Shown in pieces: positions 33,908 to 42,398 of a stretch of 64,000 nt of DNA (the stretch's first letter is position 1; each line of letters starts with the position of its first letter). Position numbers and translations under genes: made by a program. Where the stretch lies: assembly GCF_002744755.1 (NCBI RefSeq), contig NZ_KZ319297.1:39796-103795 (forward strand), written 5' to 3'. Source of the stretch: Leeuwenhoekiella nanhaiensis (GTDB taxonomy: Bacteria > Bacteroidota > Bacteroidia > Flavobacteriales > Flavobacteriaceae). The notes below the pieces were generated by a model. The model was not told the origin of the DNA and made no database searches. It saw only the letters and a list, made by a program, of their open reading frames with translations.

Positions 33908-35548
33908 TTACTTTTTTAAAGTAGCTCTATAAATACAGCCTATACGCCGCGATTTGTAATTGCGATCTGCTTTTGAAGTGATGTTACCGTCGTAGCATTC
34001 GGTGAGCTCCAGATTATATTCCGGAAGTTGCTCTTCTAAAACATCAACCCGATCTTTCTCGACTACTACGTAAAAACTATCGGCTTCGGGTAATTCTCTT
34101 TCGCCTTCAGAAATTAAAACCGGTAGCCGTTCTCCAAAATCCCAAATCAATTCCGGGGAGCTGTTGGTCAAATAATAAAGCGGGTTTCCGCTTTCCTGAT
34201 AACGCTCAATTACGAGTGCAATCTCGCGGTAATCGGGATTGGTATAGGTCAAACGCACTAGCGGAAAGGCAAAGGTGATGATGGCACAACACATGGCAAC
34301 CACCGAATAGAACGCAGGCTCAATCCTTTTGCTTTTTAAGCTTCGAATAAAAACGAGCGCAATGGCAACCATACTCAGCTGAAAAAGAGCAAACCAAAGC
34401 CAGTCTGTAGTTTGTATATCAGAAGCAAAAAGATATAATACTGCAGGTCCTGCAAGTAAAGTTATAAGCGTTAAAAGACCGAAATAAAAATAAACCGGAT
34501 ACGTCTCGCGTTTATCGGTAAGCACTTTAAAGCAGCGCACCAGATATTCCATATAAAAAGACGTATTAAGCGCCAGCGGAATAAGCACAGGAAGCAGGTA
34601 TCTTGATTTTTTTTCCGGGATACACGAAAGCAACACCACGGCAACCAGCGTCCAGATCAGACTGAAACGATACACCTTTAGATCTGAAACCCGGGATTTT
34701 AAATAGGGGTACAATAAGGCTATAAACGTAGGAACCGTCCAAATTCCGCTTTGCGTGAAAAAACTCCAGTAATAGTAAAAAGCACGGGTATTGTGATTAG
34801 CCCATGCAGCCGACTCCTTATCTGCAATGGACTGTGCCGTGTCTGAATCGCCAAAATAGATCGCCAGCGCCCACCAGGCACTAAACACCAAAGCAACAAC
34901 CAGAAGCATCGTAAAAGGCGCTATCCTGCTCTTAAAACTCCTGAATTTATAAACCCATGCATAGGCAATCAAAAATGGAAGCAGCAGCGCAAAATGGCTT
35001 ACAGGACCTTTACTCATAAACGACAGGCCTATAAAAATTCCGGTAAGGATGGCGTTTTTATATCTGCGGTTAGTTTCGGTGAAAAATGCGAATAAAAAGT
35101 AGATACCTCCCAGCATAAAGCTGTGAGCAAAAATATCCCAGGTACCATTTCGCCCTGCGAAAAGCACATAAAACGAAGTCGCTAAAATAAGTGCTGCATA
35201 TAAGCTTTGCTTTGCCGTGAGGCAAAGACGCTTTCGCGAAAGCGTATAACTAAACAAAACCAAAACTGTGGTAATCAAAGCTGATGGCAGACGCAATGCC
35301 CAGAGTTTTGTCAACCCAAAAACAGCTGCCGAAAAAGCGGCAAGCCAGGTGGGTAATGGCGGCTTTTCATAACGCGCTTCGCCATTCATCGTGGTAAACA
35401 CCCAGTTGTTAAAATGCAGCATTTCGCGGGCGGTATTGAAGTTACGCGCTTCCATAATGTTTGCATATAGCACATCAAGATGCGGGAAAAACAACAGCAG
35501 GCAAACCGCTACGAGGAGAACAGGATAATATTTTTCAGGAATGTTCAT
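33908..35548 (-). CDS. ArnT-like GT-C glycosyltransferase
   Basis: A 546-residue polytopic inner-membrane protein with about ten to twelve helices (for example about 9-27, 69-88, 94-115, 140-160, 165-200, 210-235, 285-310, 345-390). The N-terminal ANIMEARNFNTAREML (about 29-44) and GEARYEKPPLPTWL (about 56-69) are the acidic EAR and periplasmic loop motifs of the ArnT/PMT family. The C-terminal ~110 residues form a soluble domain. It transfers a sugar from polyprenyl phosphate to a lipid or glycan. It overlaps the LAB_N gene by 4 bp and completes an ArnC-LAB_N-ArnT operon. It contains the palindrome ACGCTTTCGCGAAAGCGT at 35228-35245. Confidence 0.9.
   Translation of the reverse strand: MNIPEKYYPVLLVAVCLLLFFPHLDVLYANIMEARNFNTAREMLHFNNWVFTTMNGEARYEKPPLPTWLAAFSAAVFGLTKLWALRLPSALITTVLVLFSYTLSRKRLCLTAKQSLYAALILATSFYVLFAGRNGTWDIFAHSFMLGGIYFLFAFFTETNRRYKNAILTGIFIGLSFMSKGPVSHFALLLPFLIAYAWVYKFRSFKSRIAPFTMLLVVALVFSAWWALAIYFGDSDTAQSIADKESAAWANHNTRAFYYYWSFFTQSGIWTVPTFIALLYPYLKSRVSDLKVYRFSLIWTLVAVVLLSCIPEKKSRYLLPVLIPLALNTSFYMEYLVRCFKVLTDKRETYPVYFYFGLLTLITLLAGPAVLYLFASDIQTTDWLWFALFQLSMVAIALVFIRSLKSKRIEPAFYSVVAMCCAIITFAFPLVRLTYTNPDYREIALVIERYQESGNPLYYLTNSSPELIWDFGERLPVLISEGERELPEADSFYVVVEKDRVDVLEEQLPEYNLELTECYDGNITSKADRNYKSRRIGCIYRATLKK
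35228..35245. repeat. 18-bp perfect palindrome ACGCTTTCGCGAAAGCGT, within coding
   Basis: Longest of the four copies. It encodes TLSRKR in the ArnT-like gene. Confidence 0.85.
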
Positions 35549-36174
35549 GATTTATCAATTCCTATTGAGAGTCGCATATTTCTAAAATAGATAAAAACAC
35601 CCATTAAATGTCCTACGAAAAGTACCGGGTCGCGGCGTAAAATAGCATAGGTTAAAATCAGGAGTCCGCCTACGAGGCTCAACAACCAGAATCCTAGAGG
35701 CAGACTTGATTTTTTCTTCCTTTCGGAATAAATCCACTGATAAATAAACCGAAGGGTAAAAATTACCTGGGCTATACTGCCCAGAAGCAATAGCCAAAGT
35801 GGAATATTCTCATTTCTAAACAGTTTGTCTACGTCGTAATCGCCGTTGTTATAACCGTAAATCACTATAAGCACGGGGAAAATCCATAAAAACCAGCGGA
35901 TTGCTTTGGGCGATTTCACCCACTGTCCCTGCAGTTGCAGATTGCGGATATAAATAAAATAGGTCAGCGTTTGCCCCAGCATTATCGCAAAGTCATCCCG
36001 CAAATAGCCGTAAACGAAAAGCAAAAAGGAAGCACCCAGACTCAGCCACCAAAAAGTTGAAGGTGTAAGCACGCGCTTTTGCTTTTCAGATAAAAACCAC
36101 TGTATGATGAGTCGCCCACTGAACATCAGCTGGGCCAAAAACCCGATGGTATATATCCAGAACGGACTATGCAT
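35545..36174 (-). CDS. LAB_N domain membrane protein, internally duplicated
   Basis: A 209-residue inner-membrane protein with two repeats of the lipid A disaccharide synthase N-terminal (LAB_N) domain. The first (about 3-88) has FWIYTIGFLAQLMFSGRLII and QKRVLTPSTFWWLSLGAS. The second (about 115-205) has LWLLLLGSIAQVIFTLRFIY and KKSSLPLGFWLLSLVGG, ending HLMGVFIYFRNMRLS. Each has three helices with a QWxxSE loop. The usual LAB_N protein is one such domain, so this is a duplicated form. It overlaps the ArnC-like gene by 8 bp and the ArnT-like gene by 4 bp. It probably acts at the sugar-lipid handover step. Confidence 0.9.
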   Translation of the reverse strand: MHSPFWIYTIGFLAQLMFSGRLIIQWFLSEKQKRVLTPSTFWWLSLGASFLLFVYGYLRDDFAIMLGQTLTYFIYIRNLQLQGQWVKSPKAIRWFLWIFPVLIVIYGYNNGDYDVDKLFRNENIPLWLLLLGSIAQVIFTLRFIYQWIYSERKKKSSLPLGFWLLSLVGGLLILTYAILRRDPVLFVGHLMGVFIYFRNMRLSIGIDKS

Positions 36175-36886
36175 TTGACTTCTTGCCCACTTGGTAATTA
36201 ATATACTTTTTCTTCATCCAGAGGTAAGCAAAACAATCGATGAGCGGACCTATGAGGCGGTTCCACAGCCCAAACTTAGCTGTACCTGCAATACGTGGAA
36301 AATGGCGAATGGGTACCTGAATGGTCTTGCCATTCTGAAGCATAATCATCGCTGGCAAAAAGCGATGCAAACCTTTAAACATAGGAATGCGCTGCGCGTA
36401 ATCTGTCTTTATTATTTTAAGCGGACACCCGGTGTCATCCATCCCATCATGGGTAAAGGCACGCCGAATTTTATTGGCAATCGTACTCGACATATTTTTT
36501 ACGAAAGAATCTTTACGATCGGCACGGTGGCCGGTAACCAAATCGTACTCGCCAATGTATTTGAGCAGTATATTAAAATCTTCAGGAGTGGTTTGTAAAT
36601 CGCTGTCAATATAACCTACCAATGGCGTTTCGGTATAATCAAACCCGGCTTTGATCGCTGCACTGAGCCCACAATTCTTTTGAAAGGATATATACTGAAA
36701 ACCGCTGCTGCGCTTACAAATTTCTTCGATAAGCTGCTGACTGTTATCTTTTGAGCCGTCGTTGACAAATAAAACCTGTGTAGGAACGTCTGCTATTTTA
36801 AAGTAGTCTTTAAACACCTGTTCTACACGAAGCAAATTATCTTCTTCATTGTATACCGGCACGACTACTGTAAGTTGATAGGTCAT
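36167..36886 (-). CDS. ArnC/DPM1-like family 2 glycosyltransferase
   Basis: A 239-residue GT2, starting at Met 36886 (MTYQLTVVVPVYNEE). Ten upstream residues in frame are unlike the family, and the promoter box lies 42 bp upstream of this Met. Motifs: VVVPVYNEEDNLLRV, LFVNDGSKDNS, LVGYIDSDLQTTPEDF (DSDLQ as metal site) and GCPLKIIKTDYAQRIPMF. No C-terminal membrane helices are present, unlike many ArnC proteins. It should load a sugar onto undecaprenyl phosphate for the ArnT-like enzyme. It is first in a three-gene overlapping operon. Confidence 0.92.
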   Translation of the reverse strand: MTYQLTVVVPVYNEEDNLLRVEQVFKDYFKIADVPTQVLFVNDGSKDNSQQLIEEICKRSSGFQYISFQKNCGLSAAIKAGFDYTETPLVGYIDSDLQTTPEDFNILLKYIGEYDLVTGHRADRKDSFVKNMSSTIANKIRRAFTHDGMDDTGCPLKIIKTDYAQRIPMFKGLHRFLPAMIMLQNGKTIQVPIRHFPRIAGTAKFGLWNRLIGPLIDCFAYLWMKKKYINYQVGKKSNA

Positions 36887-36927
36887 AGTAAAAAATGAGT
36901 ACGCGAAAATAAGCAATACTTCTAAGG

Positions 36928-36935
36928 CAAATCTA
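36928..36935 (-). promoter_or_regulatory. TAGATTTG -7 box of the ArnC-LAB_N-ArnT operon
   Basis: Exact TAnnTTTG on the minus strand, predicted leader about 36 nt before ATG 36886. Confidence 0.45.
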
Positions 36936-36978
36936 AAGATTGTTGAGTTTTGTTAAAGCTTACTTAAACCTCAAACAG

Positions 36979-37014
36979 AAAAAAGCCTCATAAACACAAG
37001 GCTTATGAGGCTTT
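36979..37014 (-). terminator. intrinsic terminator of the polyamine operon
   Basis: Stem AAAGCCTCATAA with TTATGAGGCTTT, loop of nine, followed on the minus strand by six T. Located 22 bp after the deoxyhypusine synthase-like stop. Confidence 0.88.
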
Positions 37015-37035
37015 AAATCTTTTGGCAGATTTGCT

Positions 37036-38016
37036 TTACATATCAAGCAAATAGGCAAAAACGAGAGGAGCAACAATGGTTGCATCACTCTCTATGATAA
37101 ATTTTGGAGTATTGACATCTAATTTACCCCAGGTAATTTTTTCGTTAGGCACTGCCCCCGAATACGAACCATAACTGGTTGTTGAGTCTGAAATCTGACA
37201 GAAATAACTCCAGAAAGGCGTGTCTTCACGCTCCATATCCTGATACAGCATAGGCACCACACAGATTGGGAAATCCCCGGCGATACCTCCACCTATCTGG
37301 AAGAATCCAATTCCGTTCTCGCTGTTATTTGTGTACCAGTCTGCAAGGAAGGTCATATACTCAATCCCCGACTTCATCGTAGATGCTTTAAGCTCTCCTT
37401 TCAACACATAAGAAGCAAAGATGTTACCCATCGTACTATCTTCCCATCCCGGGCAGATAATAGGCAGGTTTTTCTCGGCTGCTGCGTACATCCAGGAATC
37501 CTTCAGGTCGATCTCGTAGTACTCTTCAAGCACTCCGCTCAACAACATCTTATACATGAATTCATGCGGCAGATAACGCTCACCGGCATCATCTGCATCT
37601 TTCCAGATTTTGAAAATATGTTGTTGCAGTCTGCGGAAAGCTTCTTCTTCAGGAATACAGGTATCGGTTACCCGATTGAGTCCTTTTTCTAAAAGATCCC
37701 ACTCTTCCTGCGGGGTTAAATCACGGTAGTTAGGCACACGCTTGTAGTGCGAATGCGCCACAAGGTTCATGATGTCTTCCTCAAGGTTTGCACCGGTACA
37801 GGAAATGATTTGCACTTTATCCTGACGGATCATTTCGGCAAAAATCTTACCCAACTCTGCGGTACTCATTGCACCTGCAAGAGAAACGAGCATTTTGGCC
37901 CCGTTCTCCAGCTGTGCTTCATAGGCTTTTGCAGCGTCTACAACCGAAGCTGCATTGAAGTGTAAATAGTATTTTTCTATAAATTGAGAGATTGCTCCCT
38001 TAGTCTTCATCGTCAT
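37036..38016 (-). CDS. deoxyhypusine synthase-like protein, probable homospermidine synthase
   Basis: A 326-residue NAD-dependent enzyme of the deoxyhypusine synthase family (Pfam DS). The family's nucleophilic lysine is present in ITWGKLDVN (Lys298; human Lys329). GGGIAGDFPI (about 245) and IISCTGANLEEDI (about 74) form the NAD region, and EESDATIVAPLVFAYLL-like sequence ends the protein. Bacteria have no eIF5A, so the substrate must be different. In this operon, after arginine decarboxylase and agmatinase, transfer of an aminobutyl group to putrescine to give homospermidine is the best inference. It overlaps the agmatinase gene by 17 bp. Confidence 0.9.
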   Translation of the reverse strand: MTMKTKGAISQFIEKYYLHFNAASVVDAAKAYEAQLENGAKMLVSLAGAMSTAELGKIFAEMIRQDKVQIISCTGANLEEDIMNLVAHSHYKRVPNYRDLTPQEEWDLLEKGLNRVTDTCIPEEEAFRRLQQHIFKIWKDADDAGERYLPHEFMYKMLLSGVLEEYYEIDLKDSWMYAAAEKNLPIICPGWEDSTMGNIFASYVLKGELKASTMKSGIEYMTFLADWYTNNSENGIGFFQIGGGIAGDFPICVVPMLYQDMEREDTPFWSYFCQISDSTTSYGSYSGAVPNEKITWGKLDVNTPKFIIESDATIVAPLVFAYLLDM

Positions 38017-38944
38017 CTAAATCGAATTTATTGACACCGCCTTTTCCAGTTTTTGCGGTGTAGGTGTTATCATATTCTTCTTCTGCGTCTTCTCCTTCAA
38101 ACTTATAGCTCAACATCTTGTAGTACAGTTTTGCTGCTAAAAAATCTGAAGATTTATCGTTAGCGTTAGGGCAAAGCTCCATAATATCGAAGCCTACCAC
38201 ATTACACTCCGAAAAAACACGTTTAAGGAAATCCATAGTCTCGTACCAGAACAATCCGCCGGGCTCAGGAGTTCCTGTTGAAGGCATAATTGAAGGGTCA
38301 AGACCATCCAGATCAAAGGTGATGAATACATTTTCGGTACACAGATCTATTACATTATCTACCCAGTATTCATCCTGAACCATTTGATGGGCAAAAAAGG
38401 TCTTATCCTCGTCCATCACAGTTTTTTCAAGCACATTCATACTGCGGATGCCTACCTGAATTAAATTGGTACTTTGGCTGGCTTCATACATTGCGCAAGC
38501 ATGGTTGCATTTGCTGCCCATATATTCTTCACGCAAATCAGCGTGAGCATCAATCTGAAGTACAGTCAGGTTATCATACAATTCATTAAACGCTCTGATT
38601 GCGCCTATAGAAACCGAATGTTCCCCGCCAAAAAGCGTTACAAACTTATTACGCTTTATAAAATCTTTAGTCACTTTATGTACCTGAGAAACCATCGCTT
38701 CAGGTGAGCCTGACTCGGTAATTGCAGGAGCCAGGTAAACACCCTGTTTATATACCTCAGTATCGGTCTCGATATCGTAAGTTTCCATATTTTCTGAAGC
38801 TTCTAAAAAAGCCTGCGGCCCCTTGTCTGCACCTTTACCCCAGGTACTCGTACCATCATAAGGCACAGGGATCAATACAATTTTTGAAGTTTCAAGCTTG
38901 GCAAACTCATCAGGAATGCCCGCATAATTTTTAGTTGTACTCAT
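38000..38944 (-). CDS. speB: agmatinase/arginase family ureohydrolase
   Basis: A 314-residue ureohydrolase that would hydrolyse agmatine to putrescine and urea. The binuclear manganese ligands are intact: GGEHSVSIG (His), QIDAHADLREEYMG (Asp-His-Asp) and TFDLDGLDPSIMPSTGTPEPG (two Asp, and SxxxTPE). The N-terminus has VLIPVPYDGTSTWGKGADKGP. The C-terminal acidic tail (DDDED) is long. It overlaps speA-like upstream by 14 bp and the DHS-like gene downstream by 17 bp, so the three are tightly coupled. Agmatinase is favoured over arginase by the decarboxylase next to it. Confidence 0.93.
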   Translation of the reverse strand: MSTTKNYAGIPDEFAKLETSKIVLIPVPYDGTSTWGKGADKGPQAFLEASENMETYDIETDTEVYKQGVYLAPAITESGSPEAMVSQVHKVTKDFIKRNKFVTLFGGEHSVSIGAIRAFNELYDNLTVLQIDAHADLREEYMGSKCNHACAMYEASQSTNLIQVGIRSMNVLEKTVMDEDKTFFAHQMVQDEYWVDNVIDLCTENVFITFDLDGLDPSIMPSTGTPEPGGLFWYETMDFLKRVFSECNVVGFDIMELCPNANDKSSDFLAAKLYYKMLSYKFEGEDAEEEYDNTYTAKTGKGGVNKFDLDDDED

Positions 38945-40331
38945 AACCTAAAATCTTAAGCAATTGTTCTGCTTTTTGTTGTTCGTTAAATATTTGGGTT
39001 GTTAAGTTACCATTTTCATCCCGATCTATCAGAATATGTTTAGGCTGAGGGATTAAACAGTGTTGTAGACCTCCGTAGCCTCCAATGGTTTCCTGATAGG
39101 CTCCGGTATTGAAAAAACCAATGTATAAAGGTTTATCTTTTTTGTATCTGGGTAAGTAAATGGCGTTGCTGTGCTGCTCACTGTTGTAATAATCGTCGCT
39201 ATCGCAGGTTAGACCTCCCAATAAAACTCGCTCATACTCATCATCCCAGCGGTTAATAGGCAACATAATAAATCGTTTACTAATTGCCCAGGTATCTGGT
39301 AAAGTGGTAATAAAAGAAGAGTTGATCATATTCCACTTCTCGCGGTCATTTTGCTGCTTTTGGTAAAGCACCTCATAAATGGCACCGCCGCTCTCTCCTA
39401 CTGTAAAGCTTCCAAACTCAGTAAAAATATTGGGAACAGGCACTTCAGCCTCATCGCAGGTTATTTTGATCTGATTAATGATTTCGTCTACCATATAGGC
39501 ATAATCATAATCGAAAGCCAGCGAATTCTTTATAGGAAAACCACCGCCGATATTCAAGCTATCAAGAGTAGGGCAAATCTTTTTAAGTCTGATATAGACC
39601 TTTAGACATTTGTTAAGTTCGTTCCAATAATAGGCATTATCGCGAATACCGGTATTAATGAAGAAATGTAGCATTTTAAGCTCAACCTGATCGTTATTCT
39701 TGATCTGATCTTCGTAAAACGGAACGATGTTTTTATAGCCAATACCTAAACGTGAAGTATAAAATTCAAACTTAGGCTCCTCTTCTGAAGCGATACGTAT
39801 CCCGATTCTAAAATCGCCTTTAATGCTTTCGGTAAGCAGATTGATCTCTTCGTAATTATCAATGATGGGAATGCAGTTTTGATGGCCACCATTAATCAAA
39901 TTGGCGATATTGTCGATGTATTGATCGCGCTTAAAACCATTACAAATGACATAGGTTTCATTTGTGATTTTCCCGTTTTCCTTCAGTTTATTAACAATAT
40001 TGATATCAAAAGCCGAAGAGGTTTCGATATGAATATCATTCTTTAGAGCCTCATCAAGCACATGCTTAAAATGAGAACTTTTGGTACAATAGCAATAATT
40101 GTAAGAACCTTTATAGTTGTGTTTCTCTATCGCATCTGCAAACCAGGCCTTGGCCCGGTTGATGTTTTCAGAAATTTTTGGGAGGTAGCTAAATTTTAAA
40201 GGAGCTCCATATTGCTCCACAAGCTCCATCAGGTTGATGTCATGAAACTCAAGCTGATTGTTTTCAAGTTTAAAATCTTCCTGAGGAAAATAAAAGGATT
40301 GATCTATTAGATCGATGTACTTAGTATTCAT
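38931..40331 (-). CDS. speA: arginine decarboxylase (biosynthetic, alanine-racemase fold)
   Basis: A 466-residue PLP-dependent decarboxylase of the fold-type III group. The PLP lysine is Lys84 in CYCTKSSHFK. LNIGGGFPIKNSL (about 260) is the phosphate-binding loop, and GLTCDSDDYY (about 388) is the second catalytic part with a Cys. It is shorter than the E. coli SpeA of about 650 residues. In this operon it makes agmatine, the substrate of the following ureohydrolase. No known promoter box fits immediately upstream. Confidence 0.92.
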   Translation of the reverse strand: MNTKYIDLIDQSFYFPQEDFKLENNQLEFHDINLMELVEQYGAPLKFSYLPKISENINRAKAWFADAIEKHNYKGSYNYCYCTKSSHFKHVLDEALKNDIHIETSSAFDINIVNKLKENGKITNETYVICNGFKRDQYIDNIANLINGGHQNCIPIIDNYEEINLLTESIKGDFRIGIRIASEEEPKFEFYTSRLGIGYKNIVPFYEDQIKNNDQVELKMLHFFINTGIRDNAYYWNELNKCLKVYIRLKKICPTLDSLNIGGGFPIKNSLAFDYDYAYMVDEIINQIKITCDEAEVPVPNIFTEFGSFTVGESGGAIYEVLYQKQQNDREKWNMINSSFITTLPDTWAISKRFIMLPINRWDDEYERVLLGGLTCDSDDYYNSEQHSNAIYLPRYKKDKPLYIGFFNTGAYQETIGGYGGLQHCLIPQPKHILIDRDENGNLTTQIFNEQQKAEQLLKILGYEYN

Positions 40332-40476
40332 TAACTGGTTATGAAATTGAAAAATAAAAAAAGTAAATGATATAGCGCAAACTCTTTATATTAAGGTATT
40401 GTGAAAGAAGTAATTCTAAGGCAAAAAAGAGTATGAAAGAGTTTTTTTAGCTGTCAACTTGATAAGAGCCTTACTG

Positions 40477-41331
40477 TTAGAGCATCATCAGGTTATTGAT
40501 TTCCTGTTGACTCAGGTGTTTGTACTTTCCTCTGGGAAGGTCTTTTTTAGTGAGAGGTCCCAGTGTCACGCAGTCAACACGAACCACCTGATACTCCAGA
40601 TGTTCAAAAATAGTGCGGATGATTCCGCTACCTATATTGCGAATTTTAAGACCGACTTCTTTTTTAGGTGCACCATCTACATAGCTGATGTCTTCCACCT
40701 CATATTTCTTACCCTGAACGGTAAGCCCTTTTTTAATTTTGTCTAAATCTTCGGCTTTAAGATTTTTATCAAGTTCAATGTGAAATAGACGCGGCATACC
40801 TACTTTTGAGTTGGTAAGCTTCTGCATCATTTTTTCGTCATTGGTAAACAAAATAAGACCGGTAGCATTGCGCCCCAGTCTGCCTACAGGCTGAATGCGT
40901 GATTTTGTGGCCGGTGCCACGAGATCCATCACGGTCATCCCTTTTGAATTGCTGGTTGTAACCGAAAAACCTTTGGGTTTATTCAACAATACGTAGGCTT
41001 TAGCTTCGGGATTTATACGACGCCCGTCAAAGCGCACGTCGTCATCCAGATTGACCTTGTATCCCATCTCGTTAATGATTTCCCCATTAACAGAAACCTG
41101 CCCCGTAGAAATGTACATATCTGCTTCCCTGCGTGAACAAATTCCGCTGTTAGCAATGTATTTGTTTAATCTTATCCCCCCTTTACCGGAAGTGCGTACT
41201 GAAGCACGGCCTGACTGCGGCGCAGCTTTTTTGATAGGCGCATTACCACGTGCCTGACTTTTACTTCGTGAATTATTACTTCCGCGACCAGACGCTTTCC
41301 CGCCTTTATTCCTGTCCTGATGTCTGCTCAT
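40477..41331 (-). CDS. RsuA/RluB-family pseudouridine synthase-like protein with Asp-to-Gly at the catalytic site
   Basis: A 284-residue protein. The first ~52 residues are basic, disordered and Gly/Arg/Ser/Gln-rich, an RNA-binding extension. An S4 domain (about 53-103) has RLNKYIANSGICSRREADMY. The catalytic domain (about 110-270) has AYVLLNKPKGFSVTTSN. The usual motif GRLDxxTxGLLLLTND is PVGRLGRNATGLILFTND here, so the catalytic Asp is Gly153 (codon GGG at 40873-40875). Otherwise the fold is complete. Without Asp, pseudouridine formation is not expected, unless the Bacteroidota branch differs. It may bind rRNA without modifying it. Confidence 0.87.
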   Translation of the reverse strand: MSRHQDRNKGGKASGRGSNNSRSKSQARGNAPIKKAAPQSGRASVRTSGKGGIRLNKYIANSGICSRREADMYISTGQVSVNGEIINEMGYKVNLDDDVRFDGRRINPEAKAYVLLNKPKGFSVTTSNSKGMTVMDLVAPATKSRIQPVGRLGRNATGLILFTNDEKMMQKLTNSKVGMPRLFHIELDKNLKAEDLDKIKKGLTVQGKKYEVEDISYVDGAPKKEVGLKIRNIGSGIIRTIFEHLEYQVVRVDCVTLGPLTKKDLPRGKYKHLSQQEINNLMML

Positions 41332-41346
41332 AGTTTATATTTTGCG

Positions 41347-41354
41347 CAAAGATA
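41347..41354 (-). promoter_or_regulatory. TATCTTTG -7 box of the pseudouridine synthase-like gene
   Basis: Exact TAnnTTTG on the minus strand, 15 bp upstream of the ATG, so the leader would be about 10 nt. Confidence 0.5.
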
Positions 41355-41436
41355 CATATTTAATAAACGAAAAAATCAGACTTACTCGGAGCAGCCAGAG
41401 CTGCTGCACAGTAAGACCTTTTGTATTAAAAATGGA

Positions 41437-42348
41437 TTAAAAAAGCTTATCGATTACCAGATTGGGTTTAATGAGCAGGATACTAAATACACCCAGAACT
41501 AAAATGAGCTTTAGAATGTTATGAAGCAGTAGGTAATGCAATTTTAAACGGGAATTCCAAAGCCAGAAAAGATAGACCAACAAAAAAGCGAGACTTCCAT
41601 AAAAATAATAATTCATCAGACCTACATCAAAAGTTTTTATAAGCAGGTGTGTGGGAATAACCGTTAGCCCAACCAGAAGCGTTATAACCGCCTTGGCAGA
41701 GCGCTCTCCATACGCGATAGGAATGGTATGATAACCCAGTGCCAGATCACCTTTTAGATTTTCGAGATCTTTGGTCAGTTCACGTATCATAATGATAAGA
41801 CCCAAAAAGGTTGCGTGTACAAAAATGACCGTTTCAAAATTTCGGTAATAAATAAAAACTGCAAAAAAGGGAGTGAGTGCGAGGGAGGCAGAAGTAAGGT
41901 TACCTATAAATGCGATTTTCTTCAGCTTGTGCGAATAGAACCAGATTCCGAAAATGTAACCGGAGAAAAATAGCACCGCAAAGAAAGATACGTAGCTGGC
42001 GACAACAACCGCCAGAAAATTGAGTACAAAATAAAGTGTCAGAATCTTTTTTTGACTTACGAGATGATCAAGTTTTGTTTTCTGAGGCCTGTTGATCAGG
42101 TCCTTTTCACTATCATAAAAACTGTTTATGATATATCCTCCGGCGATAACGAGCGCTGTCGCAAGAACTATTAAGAACAGATTCAGGTCAAAAATGACAG
42201 CTCTAAGGGGCAAGTCTGGCGACAAAATAAATATAGACGCCAAATACTGGGCAATTACAATTATGAGAATGTTGTAACCGCGGACAACCGAAAACAAACT
42301 CAGAAATTTTAAAAGCAGGAGTTTGTTTTTACGGCTGATATGAGACAT
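41437..42348 (-). CDS. UbiA family prenyltransferase
   Basis: A 303-residue inner-membrane prenyltransferase with about eight helices. The metal/diphosphate sites are NSFYDSEKDLINRPQK (about 86-101) and ELTKDLENLKGD (about 188-199), in place of NDxxDxxxD and DxxxD. Homologues in Flavobacteriia are annotated as geranylgeranylglycerol-phosphate geranylgeranyltransferase. The neighbours upstream are mevalonate kinase and mevalonate diphosphate decarboxylase, giving a supply of prenyl diphosphate. The acceptor is not known. Menaquinone or ether-lipid synthesis are the options. 50 bp behind mevalonate kinase, so probably the same transcript. Confidence 0.88.
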   Translation of the reverse strand: MSHISRKNKLLLLKFLSLFSVVRGYNILIIVIAQYLASIFILSPDLPLRAVIFDLNLFLIVLATALVIAGGYIINSFYDSEKDLINRPQKTKLDHLVSQKKILTLYFVLNFLAVVVASYVSFFAVLFFSGYIFGIWFYSHKLKKIAFIGNLTSASLALTPFFAVFIYYRNFETVIFVHATFLGLIIMIRELTKDLENLKGDLALGYHTIPIAYGERSAKAVITLLVGLTVIPTHLLIKTFDVGLMNYYFYGSLAFLLVYLFWLWNSRLKLHYLLLHNILKLILVLGVFSILLIKPNLVIDKLF

Positions 42349-42398
42349 AAGTCAGGAATTAGTTTCCGGGCTAGAAAAGGCTTGCAAAAAATTAGTGC

